From NCBI RefSeq assembly GCF_003285005.1, contig NZ_QMFA01000033.1, positions 30,865 to 82,409 of the forward strand: 51,545 nt of DNA, in the 5' to 3' direction. Below are positions 24,747-33,487 of this stretch, piece after piece. Positions within the stretch are counted from its first letter, which is position 1; each line of letters begins with the position of its first letter. Origin of the DNA: Paenibacillus sp. YN15. GTDB lineage: Bacteria; Bacillota; Bacilli; Paenibacillales; NBRC-103111. The notes beneath the pieces are model-generated. The model was given only the letters and a program-made list of their open reading frames with translations. It was not told where the DNA came from and made no database searches. A program made the translations under genes and the position numbers.

Positions 24747-25727
24747 CTAGCGGTAATTCTGTTCCCTGGCATCGGCCGAATAAATCGTCCGTTCGCTGCC
24801 GTCGGCCAGCCGCAAGCGCAGCCCGCCCCATTCATTGAGCCCTACCGCTGTCCCTTCAAAGGACCCGTTGGCGTCGGAGGAGCGCACAGTCTGCCCCAGG
24901 GTTACGGCCGAAGCCTCCCAGAGGGTCTGAATGGGACTGAAGCCCTGGGAGTAATAAAGCCCGTACAGCTCCTCCAGCTGCCCCAAAAATTGAGCGATCA
25001 GCCTGGCGCGGTCAATCCGCCTGCCGGATTCAATCAAGAGGGAGGTGGCTCTGTCCGCCAGCTCCTCCGGATAGTCCGACCGCTCCAGGTTGCAGCTGAT
25101 GCCCACCCCCGTCACAATATACTGCAGCTGCTCATTCTCGGCGCTGGATTCCAGGAGAATGCCGCTGATTTTTTTACCGCCGATAAGCAGATCATTGGGC
25201 CACTTAATGCCCGGCTCCACCTCGGGCACCACCTTGCGGATGGCCCGGTTTAAGGCCACCGCGGCCAACAGGGTCAGATGCGGCGTCAGGTGCAGAGGAA
25301 TTTCCGGCTTGACCACCAGGCTCATATAAATCCCTTTTCCCTTGGGGGAATGCCAGTGGCGTCCCAGCCGCCCTCTGCCGGCCGTCTGGCGCTCAGCCAG
25401 CACCAGCGTGCCCTCCGGCGCTCCGTCCCGGATCAGGCGCTGGGCCACATTTTGCGTAGAGTCCACCTCATCGAAGCAGTGAATGCTCTTGCCCAGGACC
25501 CGGGTACGCAGCAAGGGAAGCAGGTCATCCGGCGAGAGGGTGTCCGGCTGGGACAGCAGCTTGTAGCCGCGCCGCGGCACAGCCTCAAAGGTAAAGCCGT
25601 CTTCCTTCAGCGCCTGGATGTGCTTCCAGACGGCCGTCCGGCTGACCTCAAGAGCTTTGCTGATCTCTCCGCCGGACAAATAGCCGCCGCCCGCGCTTTT
25701 AAACAGCTCCAAAAGCCGTTGCTTCAT
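24747..25727 (-). CDS. birA: Bifunctional biotin--[acetyl-CoA-carboxylase] ligase / biotin operon repressor
   Basis: 326 residues. Attaches biotin to the carboxyl-carrier protein and, bound to biotinyl-AMP, represses biotin genes. Residues 1-60 are a winged helix (GGEISKALEVSRTAVWKHIQALKEDGF), so this is the regulator-type BirA. The ligase domain has the biotinyl-AMP loop GRGRLGRHWHS (about 117-127), GIKWPNDLLIGGKKISGIL and a C-terminal SH3-like domain (LGQTVRSSDANGSFEGTAVG). Only one base separates it from the stop of cca, so the genes are co-transcribed. Confidence 0.96.
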   Translation of the reverse strand: MKQRLLELFKSAGGGYLSGGEISKALEVSRTAVWKHIQALKEDGFTFEAVPRRGYKLLSQPDTLSPDDLLPLLRTRVLGKSIHCFDEVDSTQNVAQRLIRDGAPEGTLVLAERQTAGRGRLGRHWHSPKGKGIYMSLVVKPEIPLHLTPHLTLLAAVALNRAIRKVVPEVEPGIKWPNDLLIGGKKISGILLESSAENEQLQYIVTGVGISCNLERSDYPEELADRATSLLIESGRRIDRARLIAQFLGQLEELYGLYYSQGFSPIQTLWEASAVTLGQTVRSSDANGSFEGTAVGLNEWGGLRLRLADGSERTIYSADAREQNYR

Positions 25728-25728
25728 T

Positions 25729-27030
25729 CTATGCGCCTCCTTCAGCCTTCAGCGCTGCTTCCAGCAATTCCTGCTTGATGTTGGCAACCCGGCCAACGGC
25801 CGCAAGCCGCAGCAGGCGGGACATCGCCGCGCCTACCCAAGGACCGGCGCTGCGCCCGGAGGCGGCAATAAGCTCCCCGCCGGTTAAGGCCAGCTCCTTC
25901 AATTCCCTGACCTTGAGCCCGTTGAGCCACTCCCGCCCTTGATCCACAGGCAGCCGAAGGCCCGGCGCTGCAGGATAATCCTGCCGCTCCAGCGCCTCCA
26001 TCACCGCAAGCCAATCGGAAGCCGCTTCCACGCCGATTTGCAGGGCGGCCAATTGCCACGCTTCGGCTGCTGAGCAAGCCTCCAGCCCATTGCATTTCCG
26101 GGCCATGTCCGCAGTCCACTCTGTTTCCGACGCCCATTGGTGGAATTCCGCCGCTCTGGCAAAACGCTCCAAATCCTTCAGCGAAAAGGTTAGCTTCCGA
26201 AGCAGCTCCCGACTCCGCTTGGCATCCATGCCAGCCGTCAGCAGGAGCAAAATCCAGCGCTGTCCTGCATCCTCCAACGCCGCCAGCGTCCCAAGCTCCG
26301 CAGGCAAGGCACAGCCTTCAGCAGCGGAATACGGCCAATCCAGCGCTTCCTTCGTAAACGCCAGCAAGCCGCTGGCGGCAAGCAGTCTCCAGCCCTCCAC
26401 GGGATGCGGCCCGGCCATCATTCGCTCCAGCTCCACCCGGACCCGCTCCATGGCCACATGCAAGAGCAGCTCCCGCCGCTCCAGCACCGCCTGCCAGGTG
26501 GCTTCATCCACCGCAAGACCGTAAACGGCGGCAAAGCGGACGCACCGCAGCATCCGCAGCGCATCCTCCCGGAACCGCTCGGCAGGATCGCCCACACAGC
26601 GGAGCAGACCGGCCTGAAGATCGTCCTTTCCGCCGAAGGGATCGCGGATCACCCCGTTTTTGTCCATGGCCATGGCATTCATGGTGAAATCCCGGCGGCG
26701 CAAATCCTCCTCCAGCTCGGAAATAAACTCCACCTCATCCGGCCTGCGGAAATCCGCGTAGTCGGATTCCTTGCGGAAGGTAGTGACCTCGAAGGTCTCT
26801 CCCTCTGCCAAAACTGTGACCGTACCATGCTTTAATCCCGTGGGAATAGTCCGGGTAAACAGCTTTACCACCTCTTCCGGTCTGGCCGAGGTGGCGATAT
26901 CAATATCTTTCACTGGCTTGCCCAGGTACTTATCCCTTACATATCCGCCGACAAAATAAGCCTCATAACCGGCCTGCTCCAATTGCTCCAGCAGGCCAAG
27001 GCCCAACTTCTCCATTTTGCTCCACACCAT
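25729..27030 (-). CDS. cca: CCA tRNA nucleotidyltransferase
   Basis: 433 residues. Adds CCA to tRNA 3' ends (class II enzyme, no HD domain, as in Bacillus). N-terminal motifs: FVGGYVRDKYLGKPVKDIDIATSA (about 26-49, GGxVRD and the DxD metal site), then LKHGTVTV, TTFRKESDYADFRRPDEV and DLRRRDFTMNAMAMD (RRxF). The helical C-terminal domain contains the EDALRMLRCVRFA motif (ExxR). The start at 27030 lies 4 nt past bshA; an in-frame ATG at 27015 with GGAG close by is an alternative. Same order as in B. subtilis. Confidence 0.95.
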   Translation of the reverse strand: MVWSKMEKLGLGLLEQLEQAGYEAYFVGGYVRDKYLGKPVKDIDIATSARPEEVVKLFTRTIPTGLKHGTVTVLAEGETFEVTTFRKESDYADFRRPDEVEFISELEEDLRRRDFTMNAMAMDKNGVIRDPFGGKDDLQAGLLRCVGDPAERFREDALRMLRCVRFAAVYGLAVDEATWQAVLERRELLLHVAMERVRVELERMMAGPHPVEGWRLLAASGLLAFTKEALDWPYSAAEGCALPAELGTLAALEDAGQRWILLLLTAGMDAKRSRELLRKLTFSLKDLERFARAAEFHQWASETEWTADMARKCNGLEACSAAEAWQLAALQIGVEAASDWLAVMEALERQDYPAAPGLRLPVDQGREWLNGLKVRELKELALTGGELIAASGRSAGPWVGAAMSRLLRLAAVGRVANIKQELLEAALKAEGGA

Positions 27031-27034
27031 CGCA

Positions 27035-28225
27035 TTACCCCAGACAGCTCAATTTAGATTCGGCGTTGCCGCCGGCAGCTTTCCGCTCCGGTGCGGCCCG
27101 CCCCAGCACACGGTAATAAATATCCTCATAATCCGCCGTAATCCGGTTATTGCAGAAGGCATTGCGGGCCCGGGACAAGCAGGCCTCCACCATCCGCTGG
27201 TACAGGCCGCTGTCCGACAGGAGCCGGATGGCGTCCCTGGCCATTTTGTCCGTATCCCCCACGGGGGACAAAAAGCCCGTTTCCCCGTCCTTCACCAGCT
27301 CCGGAATCCCGCCTGCCAAGGAGCCCACTGTAGGCACCCCGCAGGCCATGGCCTCCAAGGCCACCAGTCCGAAGCTTTCTTTTTCGGAAGGAAGCAGCAG
27401 CAGGTCTGCCAGGGAAATCACTTCAGCCACATCATCCTGCTTGCCGCAGAAGGACACCCGGTCGCTTAAGCCCAGCTCCTTGACCCGCGCCATCACCTTG
27501 GACAGGTCCGGCCCCTCTCCAACAAAAAGCAGGCGGGAAGGAACGTTGTCGTTGACCTTGGCGAATATCTCCACCACATCCAGGACCCGCTTTACCGGAC
27601 GGAAGTTGCTGATGTGCATGAGGATTTTTTCGTCCACATGGGCGAATTCCGCCCTCAGCTTGCTGACGTTCCGGGGATAATAGACCCGTTTGTCCACGAA
27701 GTTATAGGTCAAATCAATGGGCCGGTCCACCAAAAGCGTCTCCCGGGTTTCCCGGATCAGGTCCTCCGACACGGCGGTAACCGCATCGCTCTGATTAATG
27801 GCGTAGCGGATCAGATCGGACAGGGAATCGTCCTGGGCCAGAACCGTAATATCCGTGCCGTGCAGGGTTGTAACCACCTTCAAGTGATCCCCCACCATTT
27901 GCTTGGCCAGGAGGGCGCACACCGCATGCGGTATAGCATAATGCACATGCAGTAAATCCAGCTTCTCCCGCTTGGCCACCTGCGCCAGCTTGCTGGCCAG
28001 GGACAGATCATACGGAGGATAGCGGAACACATAATAATCGCTGACTTCCACCTCGTGAAAGAAAATATGCTTATCGAATCTGCCCAGACGAAACGGGATA
28101 CTATGCGTGATGAAATGAACATCGTGTCCCTTTTCCGCCAGCATCTTTCCCAGCTCCGTGGCAACCACGCCGGAACCGCCCAGCGTTGGATAGCAGGTAA
28201 TGCCGATCCGCAAGGTTTCGCTCAT
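27035..28225 (-). CDS. bshA: N-acetyl-alpha-D-glucosaminyl L-malate synthase (bacillithiol step 1)
   Basis: 396 residues, GT-B glycosyltransferase family 4. Joins GlcNAc from UDP-GlcNAc to L-malate, the first step of bacillithiol synthesis. N-terminal ITCYPTLGGSGVVATELGKML (about 9-29) holds the glycine-rich acceptor site; HVHYAIPHAVCALLAKQ follows; the C-terminal domain has the GT4 nucleotide-binding ExE region LLLLPSEKESFGLVALEAMACGVPTVGSLAGGIPELV. Upstream of it on the same strand are bshB1 and mgsA, as in B. subtilis. Confidence 0.96.
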   Translation of the reverse strand: MSETLRIGITCYPTLGGSGVVATELGKMLAEKGHDVHFITHSIPFRLGRFDKHIFFHEVEVSDYYVFRYPPYDLSLASKLAQVAKREKLDLLHVHYAIPHAVCALLAKQMVGDHLKVVTTLHGTDITVLAQDDSLSDLIRYAINQSDAVTAVSEDLIRETRETLLVDRPIDLTYNFVDKRVYYPRNVSKLRAEFAHVDEKILMHISNFRPVKRVLDVVEIFAKVNDNVPSRLLFVGEGPDLSKVMARVKELGLSDRVSFCGKQDDVAEVISLADLLLLPSEKESFGLVALEAMACGVPTVGSLAGGIPELVKDGETGFLSPVGDTDKMARDAIRLLSDSGLYQRMVEACLSRARNAFCNNRITADYEDIYYRVLGRAAPERKAAGGNAESKLSCLG

Positions 28226-28258
28226 ATCCGATCCCCTTTCTCTTGCCGGGACTTTCCT

Positions 28259-28960
28259 TTATACAAACAAATTCACCTCATGAGGCATGAGGGAAACAAA
28301 CCCTTCCGCGTATGTAAAATTCAGCTTTTGCCCAAGCAGCCGGTCTCTCTCTTCCACCCGGGTCAGATACGATTGGTTCAGCGGCGTAACCACATAGTCA
28401 TTTCCTGGTCCGGCCTCCGTAAATTGGGAGCGGTAAGCGGACAGGGCTGCCGTTTTGCGGTCATACACCTCTCCCACATCCACAACCAGATCGGCCTCGT
28501 ATACATCATTGATAAAATAAAACAGGAGCTTCTCCACCAGAACAGGCTCGCTCTGGGGAAGATAGCGCCGCAGCTTGGCGTTGAATACCGCCTCCTTCAC
28601 CAGATGGCTGCATGCCACATGGTCAGGATGCCGGTCCTGCCAATAGGGCGCCATGACAATCCGCGGCCGGAGCCGGCGGATTTCCAGGGTAATGGCGTCG
28701 ATCTGCTCCTTGCCCGCGTTGAGCCCCCGGTCCGGGAGCCCCAGATTGGTGCGCTCGGCAAGGCCAAGAATCTGCGCGGCCTCCTCCGCTTCCCGCTTGC
28801 GCGTCTCCACATCCCCGTTGGAGGACATTTCCGCCCGGGTGAGATCGCAGATGCCTACCCGAAGGCCTGCGGAGGTGTGCTTATAGATGGTGGCCCCCAT
28901 GCCGATTTCGGCATCGTCGGGATGGGCGCCAAAAATCAGAAGATCAAGTCCGTCCGTCAT
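28259..28960 (-). CDS. bshB1: Bacillithiol biosynthesis deacetylase BshB1
   Basis: 233 residues, LmbE-like zinc N-deacetylase. Removes the acetyl group from GlcNAc-malate. N-terminal [16 protein letters not shown] (about 10-25) carries the zinc His-x-x-Asp-Asp; RHPDH in [20 protein letters not shown] (about 107-126) supplies the third zinc His. The ATG overlaps the mgsA stop by 4 nt. bshC, needed for the final cysteine addition, is not in the window, as usual. Confidence 0.95.
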   Translation of the reverse strand: MTDGLDLLIFGAHPDDAEIGMGATIYKHTSAGLRVGICDLTRAEMSSNGDVETRKREAEEAAQILGLAERTNLGLPDRGLNAGKEQIDAITLEIRRLRPRIVMAPYWQDRHPDHVACSHLVKEAVFNAKLRRYLPQSEPVLVEKLLFYFINDVYEADLVVDVGEVYDRKTAALSAYRSQFTEAGPGNDYVVTPLNQSYLTRVEERDRLLGQKLNFTYAEGFVSLMPHEVNLFV

Positions 28961-29385
28961 TCCTCAACACCCGGCTTATATTTGTGAACCAGCTCCCGCC
29001 AGGCAAAATCCCCGCGTTCCAGCGCCTTGATCAGAATTTCCGCCGTCGCGATATTGGTGGCCACAGGAATCCCCTGTACGTCGCAAAGACGCAGCAGCGC
29101 CGTAATGTCGGGCTCGTGGGGCTGGGCCATCAGCGGATCGCGCAGAAAAATCACCAGGTCCATCTCATTTTGCGCTACCAAAGCGCCGATCTGCTGGTCG
29201 CCGCCCAGTGGACCGGACATAAAGCGGTGAACCTTCAGGCCGGTGGCCTCCATGATCCGCTGTCCGGTGGTGCCGGTGGCATACAGCTCGTGTTCATCGC
29301 AAAACACATGTTCAAATGCTACTACGAAATTGACCATTTCTTCTTTTTTTCGGTCGTGGGCAATCAAGGCTATTTTCATGGGCAT
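28957..29385 (-). CDS. mgsA: Methylglyoxal synthase
   Basis: 142 residues. Converts dihydroxyacetone phosphate to methylglyoxal and phosphate, a bypass of lower glycolysis. Motifs: [13 protein letters not shown] at the N-terminus, ATGTTGQ (phosphate loop), [22 protein letters not shown], and the catalytic Asp in [15 protein letters not shown]. The ATG at 29385 has GGGGAGAGAG at good spacing; ATG 29379 is the alternative. It overlaps bshB1. Sharing an operon with bacillithiol genes makes sense because bacillithiol detoxifies methylglyoxal (established in Bacillus). Confidence 0.96.
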   Translation of the reverse strand: MPMKIALIAHDRKKEEMVNFVVAFEHVFCDEHELYATGTTGQRIMEATGLKVHRFMSGPLGGDQQIGALVAQNEMDLVIFLRDPLMAQPHEPDITALLRLCDVQGIPVATNIATAEILIKALERGDFAWRELVHKYKPGVEE

Positions 29386-29413
29386 CGGTTACTCTCTCCC
29401 CTTCTTGTCTCTG

Positions 29414-30217
29414 TCAGTCGATAAAATGCTCGAATCCGTACACCATTCCCGTTGTCTCCAGCACCTTCTTGACAGCCAGGTTCACACCGGGCATGTAGCC
29501 GGCGCGGTCGAAGGAATCGTGGCGGATCTTCAGCGTCTGGCCGTAGCCTCCGAACACAACCTCCTGCTGGGCGAACACACCGGGAAGGCGGACGCTGTGG
29601 ATTCTAAACCCATTGTAGTACCCTCCGCGGCTTCCTTCAATACTTTCCTCTTCTTCGGGATTGCCCTGGCGCAGCTCTCTGCGGTTTTCGGCAATCAGCT
29701 CGGCTGTTTTGATGGCGGTGCCGGAGGGCGCATCCAGCTTCTGGTCCCCATGGAATTCGATAATTTCCACATGGGGCATATGCTTGGCGGCCTGGGCGGC
29801 AAACCTCATCATCAGAATGGCGCCGATGGAAAAATTGGGGGCGATGAGCCCGCCGATTCCCTGCTCCCGGCACTGCTTGTCCAATTCGGCGATATCCTCC
29901 GGCGTAAAGCCGGTGGTGCCGATAACCGGCCGTACGCCGCAGCGGATGGCCACACTGGTATTCACAACAGCGGATTGGGGAATGGTGAAATCCACCAGAA
30001 CGTCGGGTCTGGTCCGGATGAGCGTCTCCCCCAGCTCCCGGGTAAGGGCCACTCCGCAATCCGGAAGCCCAACCAGGCTTGCCGCATCCTTGCCTTCCTC
30101 ATGGCGGTCCACAGCGGCAACAAGCTTCAGTTCCGGGTCCTCCAGGACCATCTTGACCACTTCTCTGCCCATCCGCCCGCTTGCGCCCGATACTGCAACT
30201 TTAATGATGTTTGTCAT
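29414..30217 (-). CDS. dapB: 4-hydroxy-tetrahydrodipicolinate reductase
   Basis: 267 residues from the ATG at 30217; a GTG at 30226 is in frame. Lysine/diaminopimelate pathway, NAD(P)H-dependent. N-terminal Rossmann motif KVAVSGASGRMGREVV (about 6-21), then DVLVDFTIPQ and GTTGF. The catalytic region is EFHGDQKLDAPSGTA; the commonly seen HHxxK is here HGDQK, keeping the first His and the Lys. The C-terminal motif HDSFDRAGYMPGVNLAVKKV is normal. Neighbours ypjD and mgsA match B. subtilis, with one TPR gene inserted. Confidence 0.95.
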   Translation of the reverse strand: MTNIIKVAVSGASGRMGREVVKMVLEDPELKLVAAVDRHEEGKDAASLVGLPDCGVALTRELGETLIRTRPDVLVDFTIPQSAVVNTSVAIRCGVRPVIGTTGFTPEDIAELDKQCREQGIGGLIAPNFSIGAILMMRFAAQAAKHMPHVEIIEFHGDQKLDAPSGTAIKTAELIAENRRELRQGNPEEEESIEGSRGGYYNGFRIHSVRLPGVFAQQEVVFGGYGQTLKIRHDSFDRAGYMPGVNLAVKKVLETTGMVYGFEHFID

Positions 30218-30270
30218 CCGCTTCACCTAGTTCCTTCCATCTTGTTCTCTATTGTGCGCCATTCATCCCT

Positions 30271-30789
30271 TTACTTATTACGCAGCGTCTTGGACAGCCG
30301 CTTTTCCAACTCGGCCTGCAACCCCCGGACCCCTTCATGCTGGGGATTCAGCCGCGACGCTTCCTTCAGGGCGGCAATCGCCTGGGGATATTCCTCAAGC
30401 TCGCCCAAGGCGTATCCCAAAAGCAGCCGCGCCTCTACCGACAAGGGGTCCAGCCGGATGGCTTCCTTCAGCAAACTGACGGCCAGGTACAACTGGGAGC
30501 CGCCCTGCTTGAGGCAGGCCTCTGCCTGAACCGCTTTTTCTTTGGCCAGGAGATAGTCCAAGTGAAGCTGGTACACCGACTCTCCGCCCGACAGCCTCAA
30601 TGCTTCGCGGGCATAGCCCAATGCCTCCGGCAGTTTGTCGCTCCTGGCGCAGGTTATGGACAGCCGGTAATAATAATCCGGATTATCCGGCTCCAGGGCA
30701 ACCGCCTTGAGAAACCATTCTACAGCCGCTTCAAAGTCGCTTTTCAAAATCGCCTCATACGCCCGCTGGATCGCCTCCGCGCCATTCAT
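30271..30789 (-). CDS. Tetratricopeptide-repeat protein
   Basis: 172 residues from the ATG at 30789, which has GGGAGGGG 5 nt upstream; the open frame continues to 30885 without support. Four or so consecutive TPR helix pairs fill the protein, for example EAIQRAYEAILKSDFEAAVEWFLKAVALEPDNPDYYYRLS and LSVEARLLLGYALGELEEYPQAIAALKEASRLNPQHEGV, with the canonical A-L-x-P spacing. No signal peptide or catalytic motif. Inserted between ypjD and dapB; function unknown, probably a protein-interaction module. Confidence 0.8.
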   Translation of the reverse strand: MNGAEAIQRAYEAILKSDFEAAVEWFLKAVALEPDNPDYYYRLSITCARSDKLPEALGYAREALRLSGGESVYQLHLDYLLAKEKAVQAEACLKQGGSQLYLAVSLLKEAIRLDPLSVEARLLLGYALGELEEYPQAIAALKEASRLNPQHEGVRGLQAELEKRLSKTLRNK

Positions 30790-30835
30790 TCTATCCCCTC
30801 CCGCAACCCGGTTCAAACCGGTCGGATGGGATATT

Positions 30836-31183
30836 TTATGACGGGAGCTCGCTTTCGGTGTCCCGTCTCTGCCAGCGGTTGGCATCCCGGGTGTTGAATT
30901 TGTGCATCACCTTGTTATGGGCCTCCGTCAAATCAATCCCCAGAGAATTGGCGAAGCAAACGGTAATGAACAAAATGTCCCCCAGCTCCAGCTCAATGGA
31001 GTTCTCCGCCTCATCCGGTTTTTTCGGTTTTTCGCCGAACCGGTGGTTCACTTCCCGGGCCAGCTCCCCCACTTCCTCGGTCATTCTGGCCAGCATGGTC
31101 ATGGGGCTGAAATAGCCTTCCTTGAACTGGGATATGTACTGGTCCACTTCATGCTGGATATCCTGAAGCGTCTTCGCCTGCAA
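30836..31183 (-). CDS. ypjD: MazG-like nucleotide pyrophosphohydrolase (YpjD)
   Basis: 115 residues, one alpha-helical MazG/NTP-PPase domain, the size of B. subtilis YpjD. Metal-binding acidic motifs are EEVGELAREVNHRFGEK (about 36-52, ExxE) and ELELGDILFITVCFANSLGID (about 65-85, ExxD). Probably hydrolyses (d)NTPs or their damaged forms to NMP and pyrophosphate. The start is TTG at 31183, supported by AAGGAGG 9 nt upstream. It is the first gene of the ypjD...birA run. Confidence 0.88.
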   Translation of the reverse strand: MQAKTLQDIQHEVDQYISQFKEGYFSPMTMLARMTEEVGELAREVNHRFGEKPKKPDEAENSIELELGDILFITVCFANSLGIDLTEAHNKVMHKFNTRDANRWQRRDTESELPS

Positions 31184-31246
31184 AGCCGCCCGCCTCCTTG
31201 ATTGTAGCTGTTTGCTTTCTTGGTGTTTGGTGCATGTTTACATACG

Positions 31247-31255
31247 ATAATAGCA
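31247..31255 (-). promoter_or_regulatory. Extended -10 promoter of the ypjD-dapB-bsh-birA operon
   Basis: On the minus strand TGCTATTAT, with the -10 hexamer TATTAT at 31247-31252. Predicted start about 57 nt upstream of the ypjD start. The -35 region is weak. Confidence 0.45.
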
Positions 31256-31361
31256 TTGATTGTCGGGTTTTGCACATAGAGAAATGAGCGGAAACGGCTG
31301 CCGGGCGCAAAATCCGTTCCGCTTCTCCCCAGCGAAACGTCCATAAAATGAAAAAACAGGG

Positions 31362-31367
31362 TATAAT
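31362..31367 (+). promoter_or_regulatory. -10 box ahead of the YitT-family gene
   Basis: A perfect TATAAT (31362-31367) about 74 bp before the ATG at 31441. No strong -35 was found 17-18 nt upstream. Confidence 0.35.
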
Positions 31368-31440
31368 GGATGCTGTATGCAGCCATTTGCACCCTGAATT
31401 CATCTTGCATTCCTCTCATGAAAGGGGCGTTGAAAACGGA

Positions 31441-32310
31441 ATGTTGGACCGCCGGCAATGGGATCTGTGGAAATCCGTATTTTTTATTGCGCTGGGCTCC
31501 GCCATCTATGCCTTCGGACTTCACTATTTCGTCATCTCCAACCAGCTGATGGAAGGAGGGGTTACCGGCATCGCCCTGCTGCTCTATTATGCCGGCGAGC
31601 TTCCGCCTTCATTGACCACCTTGGCCTTGAACATTCCGCTGTTCATTCTGGGCTGGAGCATCCTGGGCAAACGGGCCATGCGCCTGACCATTCTGGGCAC
31701 GGTGGCCGTTTCCCTGTTCCTGGCCTTGATGGAGCGCTGGACCCGGGCCGGCTGGATCAAACCCTTCGAGAAGCCGGATGATCTGCTCCTGGTGGCGCTG
31801 TATGCGGGGATCACCCTGGGAACCGGGCTGGGACTGGTGTTCCGGTTCGGCGGCACCACCGGAGGCGGGGACATTATCGCCCGTCTCGGGAATAAGTACC
31901 GGGGCTGGAGCATGGGCCAGGTAATTCTGGGGTTTGACGCCGTGGTCATCGGCGCCGCCCTGTTTTATTTGCCTCAGGAGCGGGTGCTGTACACCCTGGT
32001 TTCCGTATTTATTGCCACCCGCACCATCGATTTCATCACGGAAGGGGCTTATGCGGCCAAGGAGTTTACCGTCATTACCGATAAGGGCGAGGCCCTTGCC
32101 GCGGCCATCACCAAGGAGCTGGACCGGGGCGTAACGCTCCTGCCCGCCATAGGCGCGTATTCCCAAACCGCCAAAAGCATGGTGTATTGCATCGTGGGAC
32201 GCGCCGAGGTGCGGCGGCTGAAAACGCTGGTGCGCGCCGTCGATCCCCAGGCCTTTATGGTCATCAACGACGTTCACGATGTGCTGGGCGAGGGCTTTAA
32301 GAAGGAGTGA
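31441..32310 (+). CDS. ypjC: YitT family membrane protein (YpjC-like, DUF161/DUF2179)
   Basis: 289 residues. The ATG at 31441 is chosen because relatives begin just before WKSVFFIALGSAIYAFGLHYF. Five or six hydrophobic segments (about 12-34, 45-70, 72-98, 105-128, 150-170) form the DUF161 membrane region with the hallmark FGGTTGGGDIIARLGNKYRG (about 138-157). The C-terminal ~85 residues are the cytosolic DUF2179 domain (EFTVITDKGEALAAAITKELDRGVTLL, ending MVINDVHDVLGEGF). Role is not established; a transporter is suspected. In B. subtilis ypjC lies next to ypjD in the same direction; here it is divergent. Confidence 0.85.
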   Translation: MLDRRQWDLWKSVFFIALGSAIYAFGLHYFVISNQLMEGGVTGIALLLYYAGELPPSLTTLALNIPLFILGWSILGKRAMRLTILGTVAVSLFLALMERWTRAGWIKPFEKPDDLLLVALYAGITLGTGLGLVFRFGGTTGGGDIIARLGNKYRGWSMGQVILGFDAVVIGAALFYLPQERVLYTLVSVFIATRTIDFITEGAYAAKEFTVITDKGEALAAAITKELDRGVTLLPAIGAYSQTAKSMVYCIVGRAEVRRLKTLVRAVDPQAFMVINDVHDVLGEGFKKE

Positions 32311-32360
32311 TGCTTGACGCGGCGGCCACGGGTTAGAATTTGAGATTGGGGATGTAAGCG

Positions 32361-32548
32361 CCATAAAATGTATGCTATTTGCCCAAACAACCTGCTATCC
32401 GGTAAATAGCATACCTGAAATGTACGTTATCAGCTGAAAATGGACGATAACCAGGCTTGATTTGAGGAATAGCGTACATTTTGTGTATGCTATTCCCATG
32501 TAAAGTAGCTTCTGATCCGGATAGCGTACATTTTGTGTATGCTATACC
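32361..32548. repeat. Cluster of palindromic repeats (family C) after the YitT gene
   Basis: Three or four hairpin units: GTATGCTATTT/AAATAGCATAC (about 32370-32414), GTTATC/GATAAC (about 32426-32450), GGAATAGCGTACA/TGTATGCTATTCC around TTTTG (32466-32496) and GGATAGCGTACA/TGTATGCTATACC around TTTTG (32519-32548). The last two share 24 identical bases. Non-coding. Confidence 0.7.
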
Positions 32549-32560
32549 TTCGCCGCACAT

Positions 32561-33139
32561 TCATAACTGCAAATACCAAATAAACTGTGTTTCATGACGG
32601 TACTCCGGCTCATTATAATAAGCGTATTCGTCTACCATAGACAGGACTGCGCCTTGTTTGTGATAAAACTTTACAGCCGGAACATTGTTGTTCTGACACT
32701 CAATTTTCATTTGTGAAAGGTTCTGTTCGCGGGACCAGCTTACCGCCATATCAAATAACCTTTGTCCAACACCTTGCCCCTTATAATCATCATGTACCCG
32801 AATGTCCCACAGCACGGCCAGGTCATCTCTGCCCGCAAGCATATTTATTTCTTTGGTACGTGACAAAACAGTAGCAGCACCGATGGGGCATTCTCCGTCA
32901 AAAGCCATAAAGAAAGCCCAGTTGGAAATGTCAAATCGCTTTTCCCACCGTGTCACACTTTCATCATCGCCTGTACAGAAATCCTTGACATGCGGCTTCA
33001 CAGAAGTTTCAACAAGTGCAAAACCTCCTAATCCGCGGTTTAATTTCTCGACCTTATAATAGCTTGTCACGTTTATGCGCATAGGGATACTGTCGTATTG
33101 GGGGAAATATGTTCTATCCACTTGCTTGCATACGATCAT
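32561..33139 (-). CDS. GNAT family N-acetyltransferase, SatA/streptothricin-acetyltransferase-like
   Basis: 192 residues. Acetyl-CoA-binding core: LAVLWDIRVHDDYKGQGVGQRLFDMAV (about 108-134, the R/QxxGxG/A loop), then KIECQNNNVPAVKFYHKQGAV (about 146-166). The N-terminal third has the family feature FALVETSVKPHVKDFC, and the C-terminus YYNEPEYRHETQFIWYLQL resembles SatA-like streptothricin acetyltransferases. Substrate unproven. SD AGAAGGAGAG precedes the ATG. Base composition is clearly lower in GC than the neighbouring genes, and it lies next to a broken VOC gene, suggesting horizontal acquisition. Confidence 0.8.
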   Translation of the reverse strand: MIVCKQVDRTYFPQYDSIPMRINVTSYYKVEKLNRGLGGFALVETSVKPHVKDFCTGDDESVTRWEKRFDISNWAFFMAFDGECPIGAATVLSRTKEINMLAGRDDLAVLWDIRVHDDYKGQGVGQRLFDMAVSWSREQNLSQMKIECQNNNVPAVKFYHKQGAVLSMVDEYAYYNEPEYRHETQFIWYLQL

Positions 33140-33179
33140 TTTGAAATCTTCTCTCCTTCTGAGCTGTTCAACATGGTTA

Positions 33180-33398
33180 TTAATAAAACAAACACCAATT
33201 CACTCCAAATTTATCAATCAACCCAAACATATATGGACTAAAAAAGCATGGACCTAGCGGAAACTTTATATCCGCATCTTCTTTTAACACATCATAGGCA
33301 TTTTCTATTACTTGCGATTCAGATTCGGTAAAATGTAGACAAAACTGCATTGTATTCCCCGAAATACTGTTCTCATCCAATGTTTCTGATAAAGCCAC
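33180..33398 (-). pseudogene. PhnB-like VOC family protein fragment (C-terminal half only)
   Basis: 72 codons in frame from GTG 33398, matching the C-terminal part of PhnB-type VOC proteins: SGNTMQFCLHFTESESQVIE and PYMFGLIDKFGVNWCLF. Intact relatives are about 140-150 residues and begin with a beta strand plus helix absent here; upstream the sequence turns into non-coding DNA and a family B repeat. It is low in GC, like the acetyltransferase it follows. Interpreted as a truncated remnant. Confidence 0.65.
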
Positions 33399-33487
33399 GA
33401 TTTGACCGAAATTTTTTCACCTCGTTAAAATTGTCGCGACGCCGAAAGCAGACTATCCGTCTGAATTTCGATTCGCCGGACTCTCGT

